From an uncultured Sphingomonadaceae bacterium (GTDB taxonomy: Bacteria; Pseudomonadota; Alphaproteobacteria; Sphingomonadales; Sphingomonadaceae), in contig CANKZR010000001.1 in NCBI GenBank assembly GCA_947488625.1, positions 1 through 64,000 on the forward strand: a stretch of DNA of 64,000 nt, written 5' to 3'. Position 1 is the stretch's first letter; each line of letters begins with the position of its first letter. Below are positions 18,304 to 27,666 of this stretch, piece after piece. Below the pieces are notes generated by a model. The model was not told the DNA's origin. It was given only the letters and a program-made list of their open reading frames with translations, and did not search any database. Made by a program: the position numbers and the translations under genes.

Positions 18304-19634
18304 GCGCGACATTGGGTGGCAGCAGGATCCATTCGGAAATTGTCGGCAATGCTGCGTGGCAGGATCGCAAGGACGCCGCGATGGCACGAGGAGAAGGCAA
18401 TCTGGCGCCGATCTTCATCGATAGGGCCGAGGGATCCCAGATGTGGGACGTGGAGGGCAAACGCTATCTGGACTTCGGCACCGGTATTGCAGTGGTCAAT
18501 ACAGGCCATCTGCACCCGAAGGTGAAGGCGGCAGTTGCCGGGCAGCTCGACCACCTTAGTCACAGCTGCATCATGATCACGCCATATCCGGACGCTGTAG
18601 AGCTTGCCGAAAGGCTGAATGCCCTGGCTCCGGGCGACACGCCGAAGAAGACCATGTTTGTCACCACCGGTGCGGAGGCCGTGGAAAACGCCATCAAGAT
18701 CGCGAGGTCGCACACGCGGCGGCGGGGCGTAATCGCGTTCGACGGCGGGTATCACGGCCGTACCATGATGACGCTCGGGCTTACCGGCAAGGTCGCACCT
18801 TACAAGACGCGGTTCGGCCCTTTCCCGGGCGAAATATATCGTGCGCCCTATCCTATCCCGGGTCATGGCATTTCTGAAGAAATGGCTCTCGAGGCTCTCG
18901 ATACATTGTTCAGGACTGATATCGACCCTTCAGACTGCGCGGCCATGATACTCGAGCCCGTGCAAGGTGAAGGCGGCTTTTATCCAGCGCCCAGCACCTG
19001 GTTTGCGCGTTTGCGCGAGATATGTGACGAGCATGGCATCGTGCTTATCGCGGACGAAGTGCAAACGGGTTTTGCGCGAACCGGCAGGATGTTCGCTTGC
19101 GAGCATTCGGGTGTCGAGCCCGATCTGCTCACCATGGCAAAGGGCATGGCCGGCGGTTTTCCGCTGGCGGGCGTGGTCGGTAAGTCGGACATCATGGACG
19201 CGGTCGATCCCGGCGGACTGGGTGGAACCTATGCCGGATCACCGATCGGATGCGCTGCCGCGCTCGCCGTGCTCGACATCATCGAAGAAGAGCGCCTGAT
19301 CGAAAGAGCGCAGGTAATAGGAGAAAGGTTCAAGAAGGCTCTATCGACCTTGCAGGGCGAGTATCCAGATTACATCGGGGATTTGCGCTGCGAGCGCGGA
19401 GCCATGATAGCGATGGAACTTGTCGACGACGGCTCGATGGGGAGGCCCAACCCGGCGCTGCTCAAGAGCGTGCTTGCGCATTGCCACAAACTTGGCCTGA
19501 TCGTTCTTGCCTGCGGGATGCACGGTAACGTCATTCGCTTTCTTCCGGCCCTCACCATCTCGGACGAGGAGATAGACGAGGGACTCGCCATTTTCTCGAA
19601 AGCGCTGGCCACAGCACTGGACGACGCGGCTTAG
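18300..19634 (+). CDS. gabT: 4-aminobutyrate aminotransferase
   Basis: PLP enzyme that converts GABA plus 2-oxoglutarate to succinate semialdehyde and glutamate. The 444-residue class III aminotransferase has TTGAEAVENAIKIAR and GGYHGRTMM in the cofactor region, EPVQGEGGF, DEVQTGFARTG and the PLP lysine K281 in TMAKGMAGGFPL. Length and motifs fit GabT; close relatives act on 5-aminovalerate or other omega-amino acids, so the exact substrate is open. It is translationally coupled to gabD (ATGA) and is the last gene of the cluster. The 64-bp gap after it holds no clear terminator. Confidence 0.88.
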   Translation: MSATLGGSRIHSEIVGNAAWQDRKDAAMARGEGNLAPIFIDRAEGSQMWDVEGKRYLDFGTGIAVVNTGHLHPKVKAAVAGQLDHLSHSCIMITPYPDAVELAERLNALAPGDTPKKTMFVTTGAEAVENAIKIARSHTRRRGVIAFDGGYHGRTMMTLGLTGKVAPYKTRFGPFPGEIYRAPYPIPGHGISEEMALEALDTLFRTDIDPSDCAAMILEPVQGEGGFYPAPSTWFARLREICDEHGIVLIADEVQTGFARTGRMFACEHSGVEPDLLTMAKGMAGGFPLAGVVGKSDIMDAVDPGGLGGTYAGSPIGCAAALAVLDIIEEERLIERAQVIGERFKKALSTLQGEYPDYIGDLRCERGAMIAMELVDDGSMGRPNPALLKSVLAHCHKLGLIVLACGMHGNVIRFLPALTISDEEIDEGLAIFSKALATALDDAA

Positions 19635-19698
19635 GTTATACCCTTGGACAAGTCCGGTCGGGAACGGTTCGACATTGTGTAGTCAGGCACGGGGACAG

Positions 19699-20373
19699 CT
19701 AAAGCGATATTCCTGGTCGCTGGATATGGAAGGCCCGTTTGATCATCGCCCAATAGCGCTGCGCCCATTCAAGGTGATGTTCGCGGTCGAAATGATCATC
19801 GACTTTCGTCAGCCTCGCGTGTCCCGTAACTCCTTCGAGGAGGAAGAGCGATATCGCGTCGATATCCAAGACCTCGATCTCGCCATGCGCGATAGAACTT
19901 TCGATCCGTTGGCGTATTTTGAAAGTGGCTTCCGTGGCGGTCCAGCCGCGCAGAGATGGGCCGTTATCGCCCGCCTCGATATCGAGCCAGTCGATAAGCC
20001 GGTCCGTAAGGCGTCCTTCGGGGGAGTGAAAGTACTCGACGGCATTGGCGCATAACGCGGGAATTGCCTCGTCGATGGACTGCCCGGCTACCGCATCGAA
20101 CAGGCCCTGCGTATGCTCCTCGATGCTTTGCAGAAGTACGGCCCGCAAAAGTTCGGCCTTGTTCGCAAAGCGTGCATAGATGGTGGGCTTGCCGAACCTG
20201 CCGAACCGGGCGAGCTTGTCGAAAGAAAAGTTCTCGAACCCGATATCGAGCAGCAGTGCCCAGCTTTTCTGCAGTATCCGATCGGTCAACGCCTCGCCGT
20301 CTTCCGCGCTGGGGCGACCGGCACGGATCACTGTATCTGCGCTCACCCGATCAATCTCCGTTGGTTTTGACAT
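19699..20373 (-). CDS. TetR/AcrR family transcription regulator
   Basis: A 224-residue one-domain repressor type. The N-terminal HTH reads DRILQKSWALLLDIGFENFSFDKLA, then GRFGKPTIYARFANKAELLRAVL (split over two helices), the hallmark of TetR proteins. The C-terminal ligand domain is unremarkable. The start at 20373 (MSKPTEID) is chosen because the residues before it in the longer frame from 20448 are Arg/Ala-rich and unlike family N termini. No good ribosome site supports either start. It lies downstream of and in line with the efflux operon, so it probably represses that operon by binding the palindrome at 24909-24925. Confidence 0.85.
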   Translation of the reverse strand: MSKPTEIDRVSADTVIRAGRPSAEDGEALTDRILQKSWALLLDIGFENFSFDKLARFGRFGKPTIYARFANKAELLRAVLLQSIEEHTQGLFDAVAGQSIDEAIPALCANAVEYFHSPEGRLTDRLIDWLDIEAGDNGPSLRGWTATEATFKIRQRIESSIAHGEIEVLDIDAISLFLLEGVTGHARLTKVDDHFDREHHLEWAQRYWAMIKRAFHIQRPGISL

Positions 20374-20622
20374 CCAGGCGATAGGCCCCGTCGCGCGACC
20401 CCGCACCGCTCGGGCGCGCATGGTCGCAACCGTTTTTCCGATTGGCACCGCACGAAAGGGTCAGTCCCCGAAGGTACGACGCCCACAGCCTTCCCATGAA
20501 TGTAACGGGTCGAACCATATCCTCTCATCCTCTCCGCTTTTGCGGATGCGAGATCAGGTATCGACTTAAACAATTGGGGTGTCAATCTGCGGTTATGCGG
20601 GAGTTCTGCCTGCATAGCATGT
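20374..20622. other. Gap between efflux operon and TetR gene
   Basis: About 250 bp without a gene. It contains GGTATCG at 20557-20563, the same 7-mer as the centre of the palindrome before the efflux operon, so it may be a weaker TetR site controlling the regulator itself. Otherwise nothing recognisable. Confidence 0.3.
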
Positions 20623-22071
20623 TCAATCTTGCTGCCAACCAAGGCCCAATGCCTTGTTCAGGCTCACGAAGGCTTCGGCAAGATCCGCACGAGCGGCCGC
20701 ACCGGAAAGTTCAAGCTGCAATGCAGCGCGCTCGGCCTCCAGCGCGGTTGAACGGGAGGTCGTGCCTGCGTCGGCTCGCATGGCATCAAGCTGCGCACTA
20801 CGCGCGGCGCTTGTATGAGCCGCAACCGTTTGCCCCAAAGCAATCCTCGCACCGCCGAAACGGGCGAGGGCGTTTTCCGTATCTCCAAGTGCGCCGAGCA
20901 CTGCCGACCGGTAATTCGCTTCCGCTTCTTCATAGGCGCTGCGGCTGGCATCGATACGGGCCTCGGTCCGTCCGCCGTCAAAAGCAGTCCAGCTGATGCG
21001 TGGCAGGGCAAGGCCAATCAGTCGGGAAGGATCCAGAGTATCGTCGATGGATCCTCCGCCCAGACCGAGCAGACCAAGAAAGCTGACCTTGGGAAAACGG
21101 TCCGCGACGTTTACGCCGATATCGGCACTGGCCGCCGCGAGATTGCGCTCTGCCTGACGAATGTCCGGACGCAGGCGCAGCATATCTGCGGGCGATCCGA
21201 TGGCAACCTGTTCGGGCGGGAGCGGAATTCCCATTTCTGCAGACAACAGGGTATCGAGTGCGCCCGGCTCTCTGCCTGCAAGGACAGCCAGTTGATCGCG
21301 TGCGACCACGATTTCGACGTTGTTCTGCGCAATATCTGCAAGCGTCTGTGCCACGCGGGTACGCATTTGCTCGACCGGATGGAGCGTCCCCGTGCCCTCA
21401 TCATGCCGCTGCCGGGCTAGGGCGAGTAACTGACGATCGATGGCAAGCTGCTCTTCCATTATCGAAGCCATTTCCTGCCGGGCGCGCAACCCGACATAGA
21501 CGCGCGCAATTTCCGCCGAGAGCGAGACCTGTGCGTCGGCCAGACTTGCTTCGCTCGCCTCGACGCGGGCAGATCCCGCCTCGACCCGGCGTCGGTTCTG
21601 ACCGAACAGATCGATTTCCCAGCTCGCATCGAACCCTAGGCTGAGACTTTCGGCGGAATAGCGATCGCGGGTGCTTTCCGAATCCACCAGGTCGGCAGGA
21701 ATGTTGATGTATGGCGCGGCAGCCGAAGTGCCGACGGTAGGCAACGCAGCGGTGCGCGAGGAACGCAAGTTGGCGCGCGCCTGGTCCACCCGCGCTATTG
21801 CTGCATCGATGGAGGGTGCATTCGCCAGCGCATCTTCGACAATGCCATCGAGCACCGGATCGTTGAGTTGCTCCCACCAGGCTGCCGCAGGCGAGGCAAG
21901 GACAGCCTGTTCTGGGGCGCGCAGATAACTTCCACGCTCTGCGCTGCGCGCTGCGACATCGGGGGCACCGCCGTAGTCAGGGCCTACCGTGGCGCAGGCC
22001 GTCACAGCCAGCAGGGATGCAGAAAGAAATATTGTCCTCACCGGACGCATGGTTGTGTTGAAGCGTGTCAT
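20623..22071 (-). CDS. NodT-family outer-membrane efflux lipoprotein
   Basis: Outer-membrane channel of a tripartite efflux pump (TolC/OprM/NodT type), 482 residues. A lipoprotein signal with lipobox LAVTAC is followed by TVGPDY, typical of the family. Two repeated outer-membrane efflux segments carry the long alpha-helical barrel sequences (for example IDAAIARVDQARANLRSSRT and LRLRPDIRQAERNLAAASAD). Its ATG overlaps the transporter stop (ATGA), so it is the third gene of a unit with the HlyD-type adaptor and DHA2 transporter. It should complete a drug-exporting complex from the inner membrane to the outside. Confidence 0.9.
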   Translation of the reverse strand: MTRFNTTMRPVRTIFLSASLLAVTACATVGPDYGGAPDVAARSAERGSYLRAPEQAVLASPAAAWWEQLNDPVLDGIVEDALANAPSIDAAIARVDQARANLRSSRTAALPTVGTSAAAPYINIPADLVDSESTRDRYSAESLSLGFDASWEIDLFGQNRRRVEAGSARVEASEASLADAQVSLSAEIARVYVGLRARQEMASIMEEQLAIDRQLLALARQRHDEGTGTLHPVEQMRTRVAQTLADIAQNNVEIVVARDQLAVLAGREPGALDTLLSAEMGIPLPPEQVAIGSPADMLRLRPDIRQAERNLAAASADIGVNVADRFPKVSFLGLLGLGGGSIDDTLDPSRLIGLALPRISWTAFDGGRTEARIDASRSAYEEAEANYRSAVLGALGDTENALARFGGARIALGQTVAAHTSAARSAQLDAMRADAGTTSRSTALEAERAALQLELSGAAARADLAEAFVSLNKALGLGWQQD

Positions 22072-23666
22072 CAGTGCATCGCCAAGTTGACCTGCCCCTT
22101 GGGCAGAGGTTTCAGAAATAGGACCAGCGGGATCACCAGCAGCGTGCCGACGGTCATCAGCCAGAACTCGTCATTGAAAGCCATCACCAGCGCCTCGCGC
22201 GTGATGGTGGCGTCGATCATGCGGTAGGCGGCAGTCAGCCCTTCCGCTCCGCCGCCGAACTGTTCGGCAAGCGAGGAAAGCCATCCTTGCGCAGCCGGGT
22301 CGTTGGCTTGAAGATTGGAATGCAGGTTCCAGCGATGGAATTGCCACCGCGTGTCCTGTACGGTTGCGAGCAGCGCAAGGGTGATGGAGCCGCCAAGGTT
22401 GCGCGCGGCGTTGAACACGCCTGCGGCATCGCCTGCATCGTCCAGGTCCACCGCGCTGATCGCGGCCTGGTTGAGGAACATGAACGCAAGTATCTGGCCA
22501 ACGCCGCGCAGCAGCTGACTTTCGGTGAATGCGCCGCCAGAGGACTGTGCGGTGAGCGCAGTATCCAGCAAGCAAGAGAAAGCCATCAGGCCAAATCCCA
22601 GCGCCACTGCCAGGCGCAAGTCGATCTTCCGGATCAGCAAGGGTACTACTGGCATCAGAAGCAGGGCCGGAATCCCGGAAAGGAATACTACCTGCCCCGC
22701 CTGAAGCGCGTTGTAGTCGGCGATTGCGGCAAGAAACTGCGGGATGATGTAGGACGTGCCGTAGAGCACGCCACCCAGGATGAGGGCCATCATCGATACC
22801 GCTGCAAATTCCCGGTTCCTGAGCAACGCGAGCTTGATGACCGGCTTCTTCGCGGTGAACTGTCCGATCGCCAGTAGAATGAACCCGGCCAGCGCCACGA
22901 TGCTGAGCTGCCAGATCAGGGTGGACTCGAACCAGGCTTCCTTGTGGCCGTCTTCCAGTACCACGGTCAGTCCGCCGAGGCCCAGCGACATGCCGACGAT
23001 CCCCAGCCAATCTGCCGATTTCAATTCGTCGAGGTTCATCTTCTGATCGGGCAGGCCGAAAACGAGCAGCGCGATCAGCACGGCGGAGACCGGTACGTTG
23101 ATAAAGAAGGCATAATGCCAGCTCAGGTTCTCGGTAAGCCAGCCGCCCAGCAAAGGTCCGAATACCGGACCCAGAATTACGGTTGCGCCAAACAACGCGG
23201 TACCGATCGGCTGCTGGGAAGGAGGCAGGCGGGTTGCAATGATCGTCATTGCCGTGGGTATCATTGCCCCGCCGGTAAAGCCCTGTCCGATGCGTCCGAT
23301 AATCATTGTGGTAAGGTCGCCGGCCATGCCGCACATGACAGAAAAGCCGGTAAACAGAACCGCCGCGATAAGCAGGAAACGTCGCAACCCGAACACGCGT
23401 TCGAGCCAACCAGTCAGCGGGATGATGACAATCTCGGCAACGAGATAGGCCGTGGCAACCCACGTCCCTTCCGAAGCCGATGCACCGATCTCACCCTGGA
23501 TGGTGGGCAGCGACGCATTGACGATCGAGATATCGAGCGTCGCCATGAGCGAGCCAAGCGAACCGGCGGCCACGCCGAGCCATGCGCCCAGGTCGGCTTT
23601 CTGCTCACCCCTGGGGACGGCGGTCGCGGGGATCCCGCCCGCTCCCAATGCTGCGGCGCCGCTCAT
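22071..23666 (-). CDS. DHA2-family MFS drug efflux permease (EmrB-like)
   Basis: Inner-membrane proton-drug antiporter with about 14 membrane segments in 531 residues. Motifs of the DHA2 group are visible: LDISIVNASLPTIQ in the first helix, WVATAYLVAEIV, WLERVFGLRR and the motif C-like ALFGATVILGPVFGPLLGGW after helix 4. It overlaps both neighbours by ATGA, fixing the adaptor-permease-channel order. This set-up matches EmrAB-type export of hydrophobic compounds. Substrates cannot be deduced. Confidence 0.92.
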   Translation of the reverse strand: MSGAAALGAGGIPATAVPRGEQKADLGAWLGVAAGSLGSLMATLDISIVNASLPTIQGEIGASASEGTWVATAYLVAEIVIIPLTGWLERVFGLRRFLLIAAVLFTGFSVMCGMAGDLTTMIIGRIGQGFTGGAMIPTAMTIIATRLPPSQQPIGTALFGATVILGPVFGPLLGGWLTENLSWHYAFFINVPVSAVLIALLVFGLPDQKMNLDELKSADWLGIVGMSLGLGGLTVVLEDGHKEAWFESTLIWQLSIVALAGFILLAIGQFTAKKPVIKLALLRNREFAAVSMMALILGGVLYGTSYIIPQFLAAIADYNALQAGQVVFLSGIPALLLMPVVPLLIRKIDLRLAVALGFGLMAFSCLLDTALTAQSSGGAFTESQLLRGVGQILAFMFLNQAAISAVDLDDAGDAAGVFNAARNLGGSITLALLATVQDTRWQFHRWNLHSNLQANDPAAQGWLSSLAEQFGGGAEGLTAAYRMIDATITREALVMAFNDEFWLMTVGTLLVIPLVLFLKPLPKGQVNLAMH

Positions 23667-24895
23667 TACTCGCCCGCCTGCTCGCGTTCGATTGTCTCAA
23701 GCGTGGAACGTCCCGAACGCGTATCCACCGACACTTCGAGCGAAAGGCCGGGGACCAGGAGCCGGCGTGATTCCGGTCCGGCTTCGATCCTGATCCGCAC
23801 AGGTACGCGCTGCACGATCTTGGTAAAGTTGCCGGTTGCATTCTGCGGGGGGATCAGCGAAAAGTTCGCCCCGGTCCCCGGAGTGATGCTTTCCACGACG
23901 CCGCGAAATTCCACACCTGGAAGAGCATCGACCTCGATCGTCGCGGGCTGTCCCGGACGCATCAGGCCAATCTGCGTTTCCTTGAAGTTGGCGGTAACGT
24001 AAATGTCGCCGGTCGGGACGATCGTCATCAGCCTCTGGCCAGGTTGGACGAATTGTCCGGGACGCGCCTCAAGACTTCCGACACGCCCGGCGATAGGCGC
24101 GATCAGGCGTGTATCTGTCAGGTCATCGCTCGCTCGGTTGCGATCCACCCGGGCCGCGCGGATCTGGGCCTGCGCGGCGCCGGTTTGCGCCTGCAACGAG
24201 CCGACGCGCTGCCGCGCCTGCAGAACCGCAGCTTCACTGCCACGCAAGGCGGCCGACGCCTGGGCGCGTTCGCTGACAAGCTCGTCAAGACGGACCGCAG
24301 GCTCAGCACCCGATGCGACGAGCGGGCGGTAGCGGGCGATCTGTTGATCGAGATACCGGAGCCGTGCCTGAACCGAGGCGACTTCAGCCTGCGCAGCCGC
24401 GATTGCCGCCTGCGCCTCACCGATGTTGGAGCGCGTCACCGCCTCGTTGGCCTGCGCAAGCGCAATCTGGCTTTCGGCGGCATCTATTTGGTTGGCATAG
24501 TCGGAGCCCCTGACCTGAAGGAGCAGCGTACCTTCGTCGACCGTGGCGTTTTCCACGACTTCGACGCTCTCGACAAAACCTGGAAGTCTGGACGAAATAG
24601 CCACATCGTCGGCGCTGACGTAAGCATCGTTGGTCGATTGCTGGTATTGCCCGACCGTCTGGTACTGCCAGAACTGATAGGCTCCGAAAGCCAGTGCGAT
24701 CAGTACGACGATGACAATCAGGGGGCGAAGCCAGGACCGATTGCCCGCCGGTCGCGCTTCGTCGGGTCGGTTCGCGGGCGAGGAAGCATTCGCCCCCACG
24801 CTGGGCTCATCCTCCGTTTCCAAAACGTCGTTCCCGAGGTCTGGGTCGGTGCGCCCGAGGTCATCGGAGCGCGCCGGGAAAATTGCATCTGACAT
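23666..24895 (-). CDS. HlyD/EmrA-type efflux adaptor protein
   Basis: Periplasmic membrane-fusion protein, 409 residues. After an acidic N-terminal stretch there is one membrane segment (PLIVIVVLIALAFGAYQFW), then the lipoyl-like halves around TNDAYVSADDVAISSRLPGFVESV and LIAPIAGRVGSLEARPGQ, separated by long coiled-coil helices. The beta-barrel part contains DIYVTANFKETQIGLMRPGQ. It connects the DHA2 permease to the NodT-type channel. It is first in the operon, with a TetR-type palindrome 14 bp upstream of its start. Confidence 0.92.
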   Translation of the reverse strand: MSDAIFPARSDDLGRTDPDLGNDVLETEDEPSVGANASSPANRPDEARPAGNRSWLRPLIVIVVLIALAFGAYQFWQYQTVGQYQQSTNDAYVSADDVAISSRLPGFVESVEVVENATVDEGTLLLQVRGSDYANQIDAAESQIALAQANEAVTRSNIGEAQAAIAAAQAEVASVQARLRYLDQQIARYRPLVASGAEPAVRLDELVSERAQASAALRGSEAAVLQARQRVGSLQAQTGAAQAQIRAARVDRNRASDDLTDTRLIAPIAGRVGSLEARPGQFVQPGQRLMTIVPTGDIYVTANFKETQIGLMRPGQPATIEVDALPGVEFRGVVESITPGTGANFSLIPPQNATGNFTKIVQRVPVRIRIEAGPESRRLLVPGLSLEVSVDTRSGRSTLETIEREQAGE

Positions 24896-24908
24896 CGCGT
24901 AAATCCTA

Positions 24909-24925
24909 AACGAAACGGTATCGTT
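24909..24925. promoter_or_regulatory. TetR-type palindrome before the efflux operon
   Basis: The sequence AACGA-AACGGTA-TCGTT has perfect 5-bp outer arms and a near-palindromic core (ACGGTATCGT). It lies 14-30 bp upstream of the adaptor gene start, where a repressor would block transcription. The TetR regulator encoded at the end of the operon is the obvious candidate. Similar ACGATACCGTTT-like sites are used by several TetR proteins. Confidence 0.55.
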
Positions 24926-25060
24926 CTATTCTTAGCGCCGCAAATGGTGGCTCGCCGGTCGAATGTCAATCGATTCCCTTTGCGGCGCAAAAATGGCGGA
25001 GCCGGGGCAGGTGGTAGGGGGCTACGCATGCCTGGCGGGCCTCCAGCATTGGTAATGCAA

Positions 25061-25080
25061 ATGCGCGTTTCATCGCGCAT
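25061..25080. terminator. Hairpin downstream of ligD
   Basis: ATGCGCG and CGCGCAT form a perfect 7-bp stem with a 6-nt loop about 57 bp after the ligD stop on the minus strand. There is no T-run after it, so an intrinsic terminator is uncertain. The remaining gap (24926-25136) shows nothing else. Confidence 0.3.
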
Positions 25081-25136
25081 GTATCCGCCAACTTTGAGGA
25101 ACCTGTATCGATCGATGAGCTTGCTAACCATGGCGA

Positions 25137-27665
25137 TTACAGGTCCGGCAGCGATTGCTCTGCAAAGCCCCAGCCTGCCAGCGTCTTGCTGCCGGCGCGC
25201 GTCACCACGCGCTTTGCATCGTCTATCGAAAACGGTTTTGCGTCGTCCATCGTCTTCAGCTCGTTCCAGCCGATTGGCACCGCCACTGGCGCCCCTGAGC
25301 GAGCGCGAGCGGAGTAGGGGAGCACGGCGGTGCTGCCGCGCTGGTTGCGCAGCCAATCGATGAAGATCTTTCCCTTGCGCTTTGCCTTGCTCATGGTGGC
25401 GGTGAAGCGATCCGGTTCGGCAAGGCTCAGCGCCTCGGCAAAGCGGCGTGAGAAATCCTTGTGCACGTCCCACGAATGACCGGGCGTTAGGGGCACCACG
25501 ACGTGCACGCCCTTGCCGCCGGAAAGCATGGCGAAGCTCACCAGCCCGATATCCGATAACCGCGCCCTGATATCGCGCGCCGCCTGCTTCACGTCATTGA
25601 AATCAAGACCTTCGTCCGGGTCCAGATCGAACACCATCCGGTCGGGATGTTCCACGTCATCCGTGCGCGTACCCCAGCCGTGAAATTCGATCGTGCCCAT
25701 CTGCACGCATTGCAGGATGCCGCGCGCATCGTCGATATACAGATAATCCTCGGTGCCGCCGTCCTTTTCCTGAGTGGGAACGCTGTGCACCGCATCGCCA
25801 AATCCGCCGCTGTCGTGCTTCTGGAAGAAGCATTCCTTCGCTCTTCCCTGCGGACAGCGGACAAGACTGGCGGGACGGCGCGCGGCAAATGGCAGCATGA
25901 TCGGCGCGACGGCTTCGTAGTAATCGGCAAGCTGGCCCTTAGTTTGCCCGCTATCGGGAAAGACCACGCGGTCGCGGCTGGATATCTTTACGCCAGCTTC
26001 TTCCTTGGGGGTGCTGGACGGCCTTTCCGGCTTGACCGACTTGGCCGGTTTGTCGCTGCGCAGCCCCAGATAGCTTCCATGACGAATATTTCCGTCGGCG
26101 GTGAACTCGGCAAAACCCACCTCGGCCACCAGTTTCGGGGTAAGCCAGGTCACGCCGCGCGCATCGGGTTTCGACACTTCCACAGGGGCGGTCTTGCGTT
26201 CCAGGCGGCGCATCTTGGCTGCAAGGGTGTCCATCTCGTCCTGCGTGAAGCCAGTGCCGACCTTTCCCTTGTAAATGAGCTGGCCACCTTCGTACTGTGC
26301 CATCAGCAGCGAGGAGAAGGCACGACCCCTGGCGGCGCTTTCCTTCCAGCCGACGATCACGAATTCCTGTCGCCGCGTGCATTTTACCTTCACCCACGCC
26401 TTCGAGCGGGAATGGCGATAGGGCGCGTCCATCTTCTTGGCGATGATACCTTCCTGCCCGGCGCTGCACATCGTCGAAAGCAGCTTCTCGCCTGCGCCAA
26501 TCACGTGGTCGGCAACGTGGAGCGGCGGCTGCGCCCCGGCCATCAACGCCTCCAGTCGTTCCTTGCGCTCGATATTGGAAATGCCGGCCAGACCCTCTCC
26601 GGCCAGTTCCAGCAAGTCGAATGCGTGGAAGGCCAGCCTGTCGGTTTTCGACTGGCTGCCGTGCCCTCTTTTCAGCACCTGTTGCAGGGTGGAAAAATCA
26701 GGGTTGCCCTTCGCATCGTGTGCGATGATCTCTCCGTCGATCAGGCAGGAGGGCAGGTCCAGCGCGGCGAGGGCTTCGACGAGGGGTGCGAACTTGTCCG
26801 TCCAGTCCTTGCCGCTGCGGGTGTAGACGCGCACCTTTGCGCCGCTGGCAGCTATCATGGCGCGATAACCGTCGAACTTGATCTCGTGCATCCAGCCGTT
26901 GCCACTGGGCACGTCGTCCACCAGTGTCGCCAGTTGTGGCTTGCGAAATTTCGGCAGGGCTGCAGACTTGCCTTCCCTTCGCGGTTTTGCCTTTGCAGTA
27001 TTGTTGGCAGATGCTTTCTCCATCTGCGCCAGGAAGGCATCGTCCCCCTTGCCTTGAAGCGCGTACTCACCGTTCTTGTCTGCGGCGATTTCCGCCATGG
27101 AACGGCCTGTCAGCACACTCGTCAATTCGCGTTCCACCAGCGCATCGCCTTCTTCGGCGTGTCCGTCCTGCAATTTGCGCAGCAACCAGTTTTCGCGCTT
27201 CTCGCCGGGTTTTTTCTTCAGGCGGATCAACAGCCACTCGCCTTTCATCCGCTCACCCTCAAGAGTGAAATGCAGGTGGCCCTTGTCGATATCGCTTGCA
27301 CTCTTGCCTTTGATCGGGGCCCACTTGCCGCGATCCCACAGCATCACCGTGCCCCCGCCGTATTCGCCCTTGGGAATGGTGCCCTCGAACTCGGCGTAGG
27401 ACATCGGGTGGTCTTCGGTGCGTACGGCCAGCCGCTTGATATCCGGATCAGGAGATGGGCCCTTGGTCACGGCCCAGCTCTTCAGAACTCCGTCGATCTC
27501 CAGCCTGAGGTCCCAGTGCAGCCGCGTCGCGTCGTGCTTCTGGACAATGAAAAGGTCGCCGCCCTTGCTGCCTTGCGCCTTCCCCGATGGTTCGGGCGTC
27601 TTTCCAAAATCGCGCTTGGCGTTGTAGGTCGCCAGCGGATCGGCGGATTTGCGTCCGCGCGCCAT
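25137..27665 (-). CDS. ligD: ATP-dependent DNA ligase LigD (NHEJ), three-domain
   Basis: Multifunctional non-homologous end-joining enzyme of 842 residues. An N-terminal 3'-phosphoesterase domain (about 1-170: HDATRLHWDLRLE, EFEGTIPKGEYGGGTV, DRGKW) is followed by a ligase domain with the nucleotidyl lysine in HEIKFDGYR (about residue 260), LIDGEI and the C-terminal OB fold. A primase-polymerase domain (from about residue 560: DYLYIDDARGILQCVQMG, DLDPDEGLDF, GGKGVHVVVP) ends the protein. This PE-LIG-POL order is common in alphaproteobacteria. The ATG at 27665 follows the Ku stop by 1 nt. An in-frame start at 27719 inside ku would add 18 Arg/Pro-rich residues and is less likely. Confidence 0.95.
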   Translation of the reverse strand: MARGRKSADPLATYNAKRDFGKTPEPSGKAQGSKGGDLFIVQKHDATRLHWDLRLEIDGVLKSWAVTKGPSPDPDIKRLAVRTEDHPMSYAEFEGTIPKGEYGGGTVMLWDRGKWAPIKGKSASDIDKGHLHFTLEGERMKGEWLLIRLKKKPGEKRENWLLRKLQDGHAEEGDALVERELTSVLTGRSMAEIAADKNGEYALQGKGDDAFLAQMEKASANNTAKAKPRREGKSAALPKFRKPQLATLVDDVPSGNGWMHEIKFDGYRAMIAASGAKVRVYTRSGKDWTDKFAPLVEALAALDLPSCLIDGEIIAHDAKGNPDFSTLQQVLKRGHGSQSKTDRLAFHAFDLLELAGEGLAGISNIERKERLEALMAGAQPPLHVADHVIGAGEKLLSTMCSAGQEGIIAKKMDAPYRHSRSKAWVKVKCTRRQEFVIVGWKESAARGRAFSSLLMAQYEGGQLIYKGKVGTGFTQDEMDTLAAKMRRLERKTAPVEVSKPDARGVTWLTPKLVAEVGFAEFTADGNIRHGSYLGLRSDKPAKSVKPERPSSTPKEEAGVKISSRDRVVFPDSGQTKGQLADYYEAVAPIMLPFAARRPASLVRCPQGRAKECFFQKHDSGGFGDAVHSVPTQEKDGGTEDYLYIDDARGILQCVQMGTIEFHGWGTRTDDVEHPDRMVFDLDPDEGLDFNDVKQAARDIRARLSDIGLVSFAMLSGGKGVHVVVPLTPGHSWDVHKDFSRRFAEALSLAEPDRFTATMSKAKRKGKIFIDWLRNQRGSTAVLPYSARARSGAPVAVPIGWNELKTMDDAKPFSIDDAKRVVTRAGSKTLAGWGFAEQSLPDL

Positions 27666-27666
27666 G

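Noticed and set aside
24926-25136. Possible tRNA or small RNA between the efflux operon and ligD
   Set aside because: GC-rich blocks and a TGCAAATGCGCG stretch caught the eye, but no cloverleaf or T-loop consensus could be folded; only a simple 7-bp hairpin is supported.
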